64,000 nt of DNA from Lunularia cruciata (lineage: Eukaryota; Streptophyta; Marchantiopsida; Lunulariales; Lunulariaceae). The stretch is taken from positions 21,643,001-21,707,000 of the forward strand of contig OX419755.1 in assembly GCA_948567375.1 (NCBI GenBank), written 5' to 3'. The notes beneath the pieces were generated by a model that searched no databases, had not been told where the DNA came from, and worked only from the letters and a program-made list of their open reading frames with translations. The position numbers and the translations under genes are program-made. Positions 25,830 through 36,176 of this stretch are shown here, piece after piece. The stretch's first letter is position 1, and each line of letters begins with the position of its first letter.

Positions 25830-25930
25830 AAGAAACTCCCTAGATACTTTTGGAATATTTTGGTCTAATTTGGCTTATTCTCTACTTTGTTAGCCCTACT
25901 AACTACGTTGCTAAACTCCATATTGTTACA
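25830..25930 (-). repeat. 5' LTR remnant of element B4
   Basis: About the first 100 bases of LTR-B (minus strand, TGTAACAATATGGAGTTTAG onward) match the end of the 3' LTR region at 22868-22967. It joins RT-coding sequence directly at about 25829. Confidence 0.9.
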
Positions 25931-25935
25931 TACAC

Positions 25936-26490
25936 CCTGTTGGATTCTAGGAACAAAAGTGTTAATATCATCCACTTTTGTAGTCATTGGGTGGATCCTT
26001 ACCAAGCTTGAGGCATGAAAGGTTGCTCTCTATACGTGAGGAAGAATGGTGTGACATGTAGAGATACATTCACTGATTGTTATAGGTAAATTCCATTAGT
26101 GGAAGTAAGGTGTCCCACCTTTCTTGCTCCTCTTAGGTGAAGCCCCGGAGCATGTCCTCAATAGTGCAATAAGCCCACTTTTTTTGTCCATTGGTTTGTG
26201 GATGGTATGCCGTGGACATGGCTAATTTGGTTTTGAAGACACCAAAGAGTGTTCTTCAAATCAAACTAGTGAATTGAGTACCTTGATTGGTGATGAGCAC
26301 TCAAGACAAGCCATGGGAAGAAAAGACTACAACTAAATACAATTGAGCTAATTGTGGAGCAATCACATCCTTGGTCATGGAACACACATGAATCATTTTT
26401 TTGAGTTGGTCTATAAAAGCTACAATGGAGTCAAACCTAAGGTAGTCTTGGGCACTTCACAAACCAAATCCATGCTTACCTATTCCCTAT
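25936..26490 (-). pseudogene. Element A integrase core, upstream part
   Basis: This resumes the element A integrase on the far side of the B4 insertion. No frame is long, but the minus strand shows integrase blocks in alternating frames, such as AYHPQTNGQ-like text near 26190-26215 (RHTIHKPMD in the present frame) and VLNS near 26270. It is heavily decayed. Confidence 0.7.
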
Positions 26491-27160
26491 GTTGTGTAGG
26501 AATAAAGGAGAGTTGAAAGAGCCATGTGGGAGCCTGATTAGAAGCTCTGTTTTTGACAAAGTAGGCAACTTTGAACATACTCTGTCACATCATTGCTTAT
26601 CATCTAAACTTGCAATGGCAGATGACATTCTACTAGGATGGTGGTTCTTAGGGCAAGGGCATCTAGGATCCATAACTTGCCATCATAAAAGGTGAGTCAT
26701 TGACTATTAGTTATGCATTTGGATGATTGAGCTCTTACAATCTATGGGTCAATCTTTGTAGCAATAAAAATCCTCAGCTAGAATTTTGGGTTCATCTTAA
26801 CCTCTACCAATATATTTTTCACCATAGGAATTTGGGTGAATGAATTTTTAAGTTGCTTCTTGCCTTCCATATAGGTGATCTTCATGTTGAACTATTGTCT
26901 CCACTTTACACACTAAATCTATTGATAAGATAGGTCTTTCTATGTCTTGAGGTAGACTAGAGATTTGTGGTCTATCTCCACTACAAATGCCTTCTCACCA
27001 AGATAGTGCTTCCAATGCTTGGCCTCAAGGACAATGGCCAGATATTTTTATTTGGTTGTGTGGTAGTTGCTTTTTGTCTATAATAGCTTTGAGAAAAGTA
27101 TGAAATTGAGTGTCATCCATCATTCCACTCCTATTGTAGGACTGCTCCTATTGCAAGCCT
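26491..27160 (-). pseudogene. Element A RNase H and integrase zinc-binding region
   Basis: The position between integrase and RT, and text such as LEAKHWKHYLGEKAF near 26990-27035 on the minus strand, identify the RNase H part; the integrase N-terminal zinc-binding domain should lie around 26560-26700. Stops occur throughout. It ends at the solo LTR-B. Confidence 0.6.
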
Positions 27161-27162
27161 TA

Positions 27163-27571
27163 TGTAACAATATGGAGTTTAGCGACAAAGTTGGTCGGGC
27201 TCATGAAGTAGATAATAAGACAAAATAGCCTAGAATATTCTAGAAGCATCTAAGAAGCTTCTTGGGAAGCTTCCCAACTAGTTAACTTGTGCCCTAAGTA
27301 GGTAGCTTCTAGAAGCTTCCAACTAGCTTAGCTTGCATGCCAAGTAGACGGCTTCTAGAAGGAAGCTTCTTGAGAAGCTTCCTAGTTAACTTGGCTTGCA
27401 CTCCAAGAAAGCGGCTCAAGGAAGCTTCTTGAGAAGCTTCAAGGGTCTTGTATGCTACGTATAAATACCAAGGCCGAAGCTCATGCTAGGCATTTGGAGT
27501 TTTCCCTCATTCAAGTGTCCCAATGTGAGTTTCCATTCTCCTATTTCTCTCCTCGAATTCGGTCTTTTACA
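27163..27571 (+). repeat. Solo LTR-B with perfect target duplication CCTTA
   Basis: It starts TGTAACAATATGGAGTTTAG and ends TTTTACA, flanked by CCTTA at 27158-27162 and 27572-27576. It interrupts the RT/RNase H region of element A in the opposite orientation. It is the best preserved LTR-B: perfect three-unit heat-shock-element patterns lie at 27232-27246 (GAATATTCTAGAA core) and 27306-27320 (TTCTAGAAGCTTC core). More GAAGCTTC dyads follow to 27440, then a TATA box at 27460-27467. Confidence 0.93.
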
Positions 27572-27576
27572 CCTTA

Positions 27577-28560
27577 TGTGTCTATAACTAGCTTGATTGG
27601 ACATTTTAGGACATACCATTTCAAGATTGGGGCATGTAGTAATACATCTTTCAATTCATGAAAGGCCAATTCTTTTGCGGTTCCCTATATCCACTTCATC
27701 CCCTTCCCAAGTAGTGCCATTAGAGGTTATGTGACCTTGGAAAAGTCCTTGAAAAATTGACAATATAACCCCATCAATCCCAAGTTGAGTCTGATCTTTT
27801 GAAGCACCCTATCCCTAAATGAACTCTATTCTATCTATTAACACTTGGATACCTTCTGCACTTACTTTATGTCCCCAGTAGTTCACTTCAAAGTTGCCAA
27901 ACTTGCACTTTGAGATTTTGGCATACAATTGATTTTGTGCCAAATCTGGAGGACTTCTCATAGATGTGGTTATACTCAATCATCATCTTGTTGTAGACTA
28001 AGATGTCATCAAGGAAAATGATAACAGATTTATCCAAGTATGAACAAAATATGTCATTCATGAAACTCATGAAAATGGTTGGTGCATTAGTGAGGCCAAA
28101 CAACATCACCAAGTACTTAAATTGACCATACCTTATTTGAAAGGCAATTTTGTGTATGTCTTCCTCCGTGATCTTGATTTGGTTGTAATTGCTTTACAAA
28201 TCAAGTTTGATGAATTTTTTTGCCTTGTTGAGTTGATTGAACAAGTCATCCATGCAAGATTATGAGTATTTATTCTTCATTGTTTGGAGATTTAGGCCTT
28301 TGTAGTCAATGCACATGCACATTTTACCATCATTCTTCTTCACAAACAAGATAGGAGCCACATATAGTGATACACTAGGTTAGATAAACCCTTTTTGCAA
28401 CATATCCTTGATTTGAGCCTTACACTCCTCCAACTCATGAGATGATAGTCAAATGTAGCCTTACAAGGAGGTGTCTTCCTATGAAGTATCTCAATTTGTT
28501 GATCTACTTTCTTTTTTGGTGGTATCTTGAATTTAAATCTGAAGGAAAATATATTGAAAC
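27577..28560 (-). pseudogene. Element A reverse transcriptase domain
   Basis: Minus-strand pieces in several frames show the RT blocks in order: FVKKNDGK and CIDYKGLN around 28285-28345, LFGLTNAPTIFMSFMNDIF and the catalytic FLDDILVY in the frame at 27888-28112. Stops are frequent. The solo LTR-B lies at its C-terminal side. Confidence 0.85.
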
Positions 28561-29322
28561 TCATTGACCACATCTTTCAAATTCTCATGAATTTTTCCAT
28601 CAAGTTCGCACTCTAGATTTCTCTTATTATATCCATGAAATATCTATTTTTCTTACTAATAGCTATTGTCCATATGACATAAAGAGGTAGTTCTTGCCTC
28701 TGTGACCTTTTTTAATTCCCAATGATCTTCTATTGGCTAGTTCTCACTACTTTCTTTCTCCAATTGATTGTGGGGTTGTAGTGCTCCATCCATGATATGC
28801 GTAAGATCATATCAAAACAAGCTAACCATATCACTTGATACTTAATTTCTTCTTGATACTCTCCTATAGAGAGTGCTACCTTTCTAAGTAATGATTCAAT
28901 TCTCTCTTTGACCATTAGATAACTCTACTTCTACAATCTTGTCCTTCTCTAGTTCCATCCTTAACCTTAGTGCAACAAAGAAAAACAAGAAATTCTTTAT
29001 TGCTCTAGGGTCTATTAATAATCTCATATAATTACCTTCTAAGACTCCATTTATGATAATCAATTGTGCATTTTTCTTCCTCAACTTTGCGCACTTGTTG
29101 TCTTCCTTCACATGCATTTACTCTTCTCCATTGAGCCAATAGGCTAGGCTATAAGGTATATTTAATTGGAGATCTTTGTTTTTTGATGTGATTGTAATAT
29201 CCTTCTCTTCAATTTATCTCTCCCCGTTGTTCAAAGGTTGCTTGTATGGAGGTCAAGGGTCTCTAGGGAGATGAGCACAAAAATTGGTGGCTATGTGCCC
29301 AACTTAGCTACAATTATAACAA
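28561..29322 (-). pseudogene. Element A protease and gag zinc knuckle
   Basis: The frame at 28896-29117 has a retropepsin-like active-site block LLIDPRAIKNF, where the usual DSGA or DxGA reads DPRA, so the site is damaged. The frame at 28730-28915 follows it (IWLACFDMILRISWME, the usual protease end block). At 29278-29322 the minus strand codes CYNCS, a stop, then VGHIATNFC, a decayed CCHC zinc knuckle of gag. Confidence 0.8.
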
Positions 29323-30800
29323 TGATGTTAATTTGTTTTCTTTTCCTTGTGGACCTCTATCTCTCCTTTCTTTGACCCATCCTCATTATGCTAGAGCGGT
29401 TGTGCTTCTTAGTCTTGGAACCAAATGTTGCACAATTCTATAGGAATTGGTACACCAAAGTGTGTTGTTTTAGCTTTATAGTGTTGAGTCAAGACTACTT
29501 CTTCACCTCCTCTAAGCACACCTACTATTCTCTATGTGCAAGCAATGGCTTCAAAAACACTATGAGGATTTTGTACCATTACCTCTTGGAAAATTTGCTC
29601 TTGTAAAGAGCTTTTATTAGATTCATATTGGTTATCACGACTTGTAGATCAAGAATATCTCCACTTACTCTTGTATGATGTTCTTTTAATTCAACCCCAT
29701 AGTCAATATTCAAGCCATCTACACGGAATCCAAGGATTTAAAATTCTTCAACAACACTTCTTGCATTCACACTCTTCCTTTTACCAACATTGATTGTTCC
29801 CAAGCAACATACCATGTGAGTGCTTTATTGATCAAATACCTACATGCAAACATGCCTACAAAATAATTGTTGATCTCAATTGTGATTAATAAAAAGTATT
29901 GATTCATTCTTGAATTCTAATTTTCCACTATTCCCATGGAACATTGTTCCTTGTAAGGCTTGATGTTGCACATGTTCTTCATCTATAGTAACAATGTGGC
30001 TTCATTGTTGACATGGATCAATGTCATTTGCATGAGTGACTCTTTAGGTACTTCAGTTCTTGGTATAGGGTTTTGGGATTATTCTCCTTCTTGCATTACC
30101 TACTCATTCCTAAAGGTACATACTTGACTTTGAAATGCCTCCATTGTCATCTTACCTCCCAAAACTCATTCAACATTCCTTACATTCCTTGCATCAGATC
30201 CTACAATTGCGGCTCCATGATTCATACACACAATAATGCTCAATCACTACTTCCTAGTTCAATAAAGGTTAATATGATCACTTTGGAAGGAGCATGGACA
30301 ATCAGGATTACCATTAGGACCTAAGAGGCTATCACTCATTAATAGAATTCATCACCAAAATTGCTGATAAAATCCCTAAACATTACTTTTGGTCTAATAT
30401 ACATAATAAATTTCTATTTGAGTGTTAAAAGGGAGATGATTTGGTATATTCACATACATTGCAGCATAACAAAATATAGGCTGTCAAATCTCACTCTCTA
30501 TTTTATATCACCATAGGTAGAATCAACATGTTTGGCAAATTCATCACTATGTCTATGAACTCTACTCCAAAATGGTAAACAAGATGCTCTCTCATTTGCT
30601 CACACTAGATGTACATAATCTTTATGTAGAACAGATTCAAGAACAAAAAGAAGAGTGCAAGAAATTTTCCTCCAAGAGTCTCTATCTCATCCTCTCTCTA
30701 AACACCCCCAATTTATTGATTGTACTATATTTTCTCCCCTCAAAATTACTTAGTCTCAATAGCCCGTGTTCTTCCAAGAGGGGTGATCCACTCTCTTGGA
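29323..30800 (-). pseudogene. Element A gag region, strongly decayed
   Basis: The position between the zinc knuckle and the primer site identifies this as gag. No open frame longer than 65 codons is left on the minus strand. Plus-strand frames in the same place (29388, 30073, 30572) have no motif and are taken as chance. Confidence 0.6.
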
Positions 30801-30808
30801 TTACAACA

Positions 30809-30824
30809 TTTACTCTAGTGCCAT
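30809..30824 (-). promoter_or_regulatory. Decayed primer binding site of element A
   Basis: Just inside the 5' LTR the minus strand reads ATGGCACTAGAGTAAA. From TGG on it agrees at about 8 of 12 positions with the plant initiator-Met tRNA primer site (TGGTATCAGAGC), the usual primer for this group. The match is partial and the call rests mainly on position. Confidence 0.5.
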
Positions 30825-31417
30825 TGTAATGTTCTAAGGTAAGAGAACCCCTAAGAGAATACAAGAGAAGAAACACAAGGCTTCATTCTCAATACTCCAA
30901 TGCCCCAAAGGAGTACCTTGTCTTTATTATATAGCAAAGAGAATCCACTCACAAGGAGTTCCACCCTTGGATCATATGCATAACATGACATGTCAACAAG
31001 ATCCACCTTTGATTAGTTCCATGGATTGGTGACATGTCAATCCTTGTCCTATTTGGTTGGTCAAACAAGTTTGACCAAAGGAAATCTAGGAGAATCTTCC
31101 TATAGGAAGCTCAAAATAAGATGAGTGAGGTACCATTGGAAAGCTCTTGAAGAGATGCACAAGAGGAGGAGGGAGAGAATGCCACACCTTTTCTCTCAAA
31201 GGAAATAAAGTCTACCAAATTTGTAGGCCTAATCATTCATTTAGACCTCCAAAATTGGCTCTTAAGTTTTGAGGGTGTTTTTGGCCTCTACCTTATTAGT
31301 GGAAGTATTCCTTTCTGACACTTATATGATCTACTTAGACCATAATATATAAATCCTTCAAAATATTACCAAAAAATTTTTCACTTCTAGATAATATGTC
31401 TAGCTAATGGTATTACA
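30825..31417 (-). repeat. 5' LTR of element A
   Basis: On the minus strand it runs from TGTAATACCATTAGCTAG to CTTAGAACATTACA. The TATA-like tract tttattatatagcaaag lies near 30930 (plus strand text). It is followed by TATAG, the target duplication that matches 21387-21391. Confidence 0.92.
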
Positions 31418-31422
31418 TATAG

Positions 31423-33639
31423 ATATATACTTGCATAAAAATTATATTAAGCTTTAAAATTTTATAAGCTTAAGGCTTTGAATAACATTAATAAGTTAAT
31501 GAACTCTAATTTTAACAATGAACCAAATAATGAAATCAAATTGGGTTTTGAAATGACCATAATTGTTAAATATTTATCTAGTTGAGAAATGGTCCTTGTT
31601 TGACCCAAGAGGATTTTGCATGTAAGAGAATAAAGATAAACATAATAGATAATAATTTTCAGTTCACAATATATTAATTTTTAATTAGGCCACCCCAAGT
31701 TAGTTCTTAGGTCATATTCTTGATACTTGAAAGCTTCACTTTGATCTCATCAGCTATATTCATATAGGGTTAATTTTATAAAGAAATATATACATAATAT
31801 GGATAATTAGTGTGTGTATTATCATTAAACATTGTGTAAATGTAGTTTATCTTCAAAAAGTTTATTTATATCTATAAAAATCATTAAAGCTTGGAGTTGA
31901 TAATTGGCTAGTGAATGTAAATCAAATGTCCTAGATGCACTTCACATACAAATAAATGCATGAGTTATAGTAATCCACATTAAGTAAGTAACCTTATTAT
32001 ATTGATGAGTAAATAATTACAATCATAGTCATCTTAAGGCATTCTTTGTATCTTAACCCAAATTTTATACATTTGTTGACATTCTTTACACTACTTTATT
32101 ATATGTCATTCGTAAATTCATCATGATGTCTAAGGATGAAAAATAATTTTCTTGTTCAATTTTCAATATTTTGAGCATGTGTTATATCATGTATACTGTT
32201 ATCCTGATCTTTTAATATATATATTTGATAAAATCATATATATATATAAATTTACATAAATGTTGGTAGTTCTTAAATGTTCTTAAATTTAATTAAAGAT
32301 TCTATCACATTTTAAGTAATTCTATGATGATAGGTGGTTTATTTTGGATTGTAGATGCCTTGCTTTGTCAAGGGTTCAAATATAGAAAACTATCTATTTA
32401 AAGAAATAAAATAAAAAAATGAAATTTTGATCATCTTATAGAAATTATGAATAAATTAATTATATGTATACAAGGAAAAAATAAATTCTACTTTTAAATT
32501 GCTTAAATTGAATCTCCTAAAAATAATCAACTGAAATAAATATGAAAATCATCTTTGATTTAATGTGAATAGATATCATGATACTTTAATTCTCGTGAAC
32601 TCAAACAAGTCAAAAAAATGTAATTACTTTTCTATTGAAGGAGAAGATATCTACAAAAGGAGTAGAGAATTTACATATGAACATTAGTAAAGCATGTGTA
32701 TGTTAATCTTATGATCTATATTAAATTACTTTTGGAAAATCTCTAGTACATTCATTAAGATTCATAAGACTATGCAGTATAGTATACAAGACTAGTACAT
32801 ATCATAGTACATAGTACATATCATTGTTGATTTTTAATCCATTCCTATTTCACACTTCATCATTACACCCTTCTCTATTCAAAAAAGGAGCAATGCAAGT
32901 ACTTCCACAATTTTACCCCATGAAAAAGTATACTAGAATCTACCATTGTGTTCCCTAAGGCTACATAGAATAACAGTCTCCCTATTGTCATTGATTTAAA
33001 TTCCATTAATATTTTACCAGCTCTAGAATCACCCATCTAAAGTAAGATCACCCATTTAATATCATTGCACTAAATAAAATCACCCATCTAATAACATTGC
33101 AATGAAGAGAACACAATTAGAATCTACCTATTGAAAATACAATTAAATGATTCTTGTGGTATTTGAGGTTGTCTTTTCAAAAACCACAAAGTAGTTGTAG
33201 CTACTATGACTTGAAAATTTTAATGTAGCTTACTTGGAAATTGACCAAAGATGAGAAAAGCTCCTCTCAATTTGATGTTGATTTTAACATTCAACTTGTA
33301 TTTAGAAAATTTTCTTTCCTGATCGAGAAAATTATGAAATATTTTATATATATATAGTTCTACAAACGATTTGCACGAAAGATTAGAGTAGCTTTTCTTC
33401 TATTGATGATTGTCGACCATGATTATTTATAAATTCATGCAATATCATCTCCAACATAATACGAGATGTCATTCAAGTAATATAAAAGGATTTCATCTAT
33501 CTAAGAATCGTCTCTTTCTTTTTGAATCAACCAGATGTATGTTCTATTTTGACTGTAGTTGGACAAAAGCAATGGTGAAAATTTGTTACATTCTAAAGTA
33601 TGATAATTTAAATCTCCATTGTTCCACTCTGTGTTCAAC
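31423..33639. other. AT-rich intergenic sequence
   Basis: No motif, long frame or repeat boundary was recognised. Small local repeats (catagtacatagtacatatcat near 32800) occur. Composition suggests unique or very old sequence between element A and the central island. Confidence 0.5.
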
Positions 33640-33776
33640 CCGAAAAGCAAGGGGCGGTAGTGGCTGGGAAGAAGGTCGCGCTTCCCGCCGGCGACATGAT
33701 GGCTGGGCCGAGGCCACAGCCAAATTCAGTGGAATACCTCCAGCAGATCGCGAAGACGATCCAGAGAACCACGTAG
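33640..33776 (+). CDS. Possible first exon of an unidentified gene
   Basis: A short CpG-rich patch stands out from AT-rich surroundings. From the ATG at 33695 it codes for MMAGPRPQPNSVEYLQQIAK and TIQRT before a stop at 33774. The stop overlaps a possible splice donor (AC/GTAGCT), so the patch could be the 5' end of a spliced gene. The peptide looks like a protein N-terminus with an amphipathic start of a helix, but I do not recognise the family, and no second exon was found. The longer frame from 33410 uses another phase and looks unlikely. It could equally be a fragment carried by a transposon. Confidence 0.25.
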
Positions 33777-33837
33777 CTCGGAGAACGGCTTAGAGTTATC
33801 TTTATCGGTCTCACGCCGTGTTCCCCTTCTCATCTAT

Positions 33838-34460
33838 CGTTGATATAGACGAGAGTACTATCTCTTGATCTTCACACAACCTTCTCTTCTATTCTTGGAC
33901 TGGATTATGTGTAGAATATATTTGGAAATGAACTGCGAATAGTGATGTAATACATCCAATTTATTTTTATTTTCTCACGTATATTTTGAGTAGAATTATA
34001 AAAAATATATGAGCATTCTAGAGTATGTTCTTGCAAATATTTTCAAACTATGTCTGGAATCCATTGTTTAGACTTGATTGCTTATGCTTAACATTACTAT
34101 TGGTGGATATCGACGAGAGTACCATCATTTGATCTTTACACAACATTCTATTCTTGAACTGGTTATGCATAGAATATGTTTGGAAATGAATTGCCAAGAG
34201 TAATGCAATACATCCAAAAGTTCAGTTGTTATCACTTATATTTTGTAGTAGCATTGCATAGAATAGAATAGATAATAGAATTTTGTAGTAGCATTGCATT
34301 TAAGATATATGTGAGCAAATCAAAACTTTTGGCAGCAGTGCATTAAAACGAGATGTATTCATTATTTTTCGTAATGCACATAATGGATATATTGTATTGA
34401 AATATATGTGGAGAAAATCAAAAGTTTTGGATGTATTGCACTTACGTTTTGCAAATATCT
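33838..34460. repeat. Degenerate direct repeats, about 263-bp period
   Basis: A block starting 'gatatagacgagagtactatc' (33841) recurs at 34107 as 'gatatcgacgagagtaccatc'. Both continue with ttgatctt-acacaa, ttcttg-actgg-ttatg, agaatat-tttggaaatgaa and aatacatcca. A third partial block (34370-34450) repeats the part around 'atatatgtg-gcaaatcaaa-ttttgg'. No coding role. Confidence 0.7.
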
Positions 34461-34585
34461 TCTATAAATTACCGTTTCAATAATAGAATGTTGCAGAACA
34501 TAATACCTAACCAGAGGAGCATCTGAAAGTTCAATCAGCTCCACCAAATCTGAGAGAAATCAAATAACTCGTTCTGTAGCAATAT

Positions 34586-34621
34586 TGCATCTACATTGAG
34601 TATCTACTCAATGTAGATGCA
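34586..34621. other. Perfect 15-bp hairpin
   Basis: TGCATCTACATTGAG (34586-34600) pairs exactly with CTCAATGTAGATGCA (34607-34621) around loop TATCTA. The arm sequence is partly repeated just after it (atctactcattgagtatc). It may mark a small rearrangement or a structured transcript; nothing decides. Confidence 0.9.
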
Positions 34622-35433
34622 TCTACTCATTGAGTATCGGACAAATCCCAGATATTATCTTGCAAAAGTTCCCACAAGAAGCTCTGTCATACTACAAAAG
34701 AGTATCAACTTTATGCTATCTACGACCGTCGATTTCAATTACAAGGAACTTTGGCATAACTAGCTACGGACTAATTTCCGGATTTCCCTCGTTAGTGTCG
34801 GTAGTTATCCTTGAACATGCACCATGTCAGGGGAGCAACAATCTTACTACTAACTGCCCTTTTAGGCCGACAAGATATTTTGGAGCTCGTCAATGCAGTG
34901 GGCAAGTGACCTCTGTGGAGCTGAAGTAGCAAGTTGCGATTCTCCCGGTAGTCGTCAGGCCGATGGATGTCCGTAGATTGACATAAGATTCTGACATCGT
35001 GACTTTGCAGATAATTCCTGGCTTGGGCTTCCAGACCAGATCTCCAATCGGAAAGGATGAAAGATATCTGTTAGTACCCGACAGCTAGACGAGATGAGCA
35101 CGTCTCTGCTCGTAGTAGATCAGCCAGAGAAACTTCGTACATGAAACACTCAACTGTGTAAGACAATAAGGGCCGTATGAGCTTTCCTCTACGATCTACT
35201 TCCCTTATCCTATCTGTAGGACTTACGAGACTTTAGGTTGGATTTCCCATCTAAATGAGAAACGCTTCCCCTCTTTAAAGGGAAGGATCTGAGTGATCTA
35301 ATTCGTTCCTGTAAATGTCGTCTCCAGTGCATGATTCTCGTCTGTAGCATATTTATAGGAATGACAGATAATTTTATTAGCAGATTCATATTTAAAAGAA
35401 AGATTCATAAAGAGATATTAATTCATGTTTGGG
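34622..35433. other. Higher-complexity sequence, no gene recognised
   Basis: Base composition is more balanced than the flanks and CpG is kept. The plus frame at 34630-34929 (99 codons) has no motif I know. No tRNA, rRNA or organelle gene was recognised. It could be unique gene-flanking DNA, old organelle-derived spacer, or the unrecognised body of the element whose tail lies at 35434. Confidence 0.35.
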
Positions 35434-35540
35434 GTAACCTAGTAACCTAGCCCCATTTTACCTTTTTCGTCTCTCCTTTGTTAGGCTTGATGGGGTCTTC
35501 ACATCTCTACGCGGTCGACTTTTTCCTTTCTAATAGAAAT
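35434..35540 (+). repeat. Tail-only copy of LINE-like element
   Basis: This matches the reverse complement of 39755-39860: 'tagccccat-ttaccttttt', 'gtctctcc-ttgt', 'ggcttgatggggtcttc', then 'ctac-cggtcg'. It is followed by AT-rich DNA with no coding match before it. It is read as a severely 5'-truncated or decayed copy in plus orientation. Confidence 0.75.
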
Positions 35541-36176
35541 AATAAACATGATATATTTTCTTTATTTCTGACCAATATAATAACATTCTGCTATTACCTT
35601 ACTGTTGCAAATGACACCGCATGTAGTTAAGGTTTGGAGTCCTAATTTTAAAGAACTCAAATGAACATTTCCGCATCTATATTTTCTCACGAATTAATCG
35701 CAACAAATTGCTCTTCTATACAGCATTCTTGATTTCATGTGCAAAATGTCTGTCACCTATGATTGATATACTTATGTAGTTTCAATTTTTAAACTATCAA
35801 ATTGACTCACTCTTTTACTTGTCTACCTAATGCTACATATGATCATGTAATAGACTTTCAATTTTAGAACACATTGATCAACTAGAATAGTGATATCTTC
35901 TGTATGCTAGTTTAAGAGTATAACAAAAATCATGTTTCTCATCATAGAACTTAATAATAATAATAACAACATTATTTTAATATGAAATACATAGTAATAT
36001 AATATTTATTAAGAAAATTATATTTAGAATTCCATTTTAATGTACAATGTTAATACATTTCTAAACTATAGTATACTATGTTGTTAGTAATATATTAACC
36101 CTATATCATAAAATGATTAGTTTATCATAGTGAGATGAGATGATTATTGAAATAATCATCTTAGATAGAATATAGA

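Larger units (their letters stand above)
22548..25930 (-). mobile_element. Internally deleted chromodomain Ty3/gypsy element B4
   Basis: The element is inserted in the integrase of element A. It is bounded by TACAC (22543-22547 and 25931-25935), a perfect target duplication. Its 3' LTR is complete (22548-22967), but its 5' LTR keeps only about 100 bases (25830-25930) and then joins the start of the reverse transcriptase domain. The rest of the LTR, the primer site, gag and protease are missing. The remaining pol (RT, RNase H, integrase, chromodomain) is in order but frameshifted. Because both ends and the target duplication survive, the loss happened inside the element after or during insertion. 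Confidence 0.92.
21392..31417 (-). mobile_element. Complete but decayed chromodomain Ty3/gypsy element A with nested insertions
   Basis: Two LTR-A copies in the same orientation (21392-22016 and 30825-31417) bound a Ty3/gypsy coding region in the usual order: gag, protease, reverse transcriptase, RNase H, integrase, chromodomain. The perfect 5-bp target duplication TATAG (21387-21391 and 31418-31422) shows that both ends come from one insertion. Two later insertions split it: element B4 (22548-25930) and a solo LTR-B (27163-27571). Without them the element is about 6.2 kb, a normal size for a plant chromovirus. All frames carry stops and frameshifts, and the two LTRs differ at many sites, so it is old and cannot move by itself. 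Confidence 0.92.

Noticed and set aside
33410-33793. 127-codon plus-strand frame as a gene
   Set aside because: Most of it is AT-rich random-looking sequence; only its CpG-rich end is of interest, and there the better reading is in another frame.
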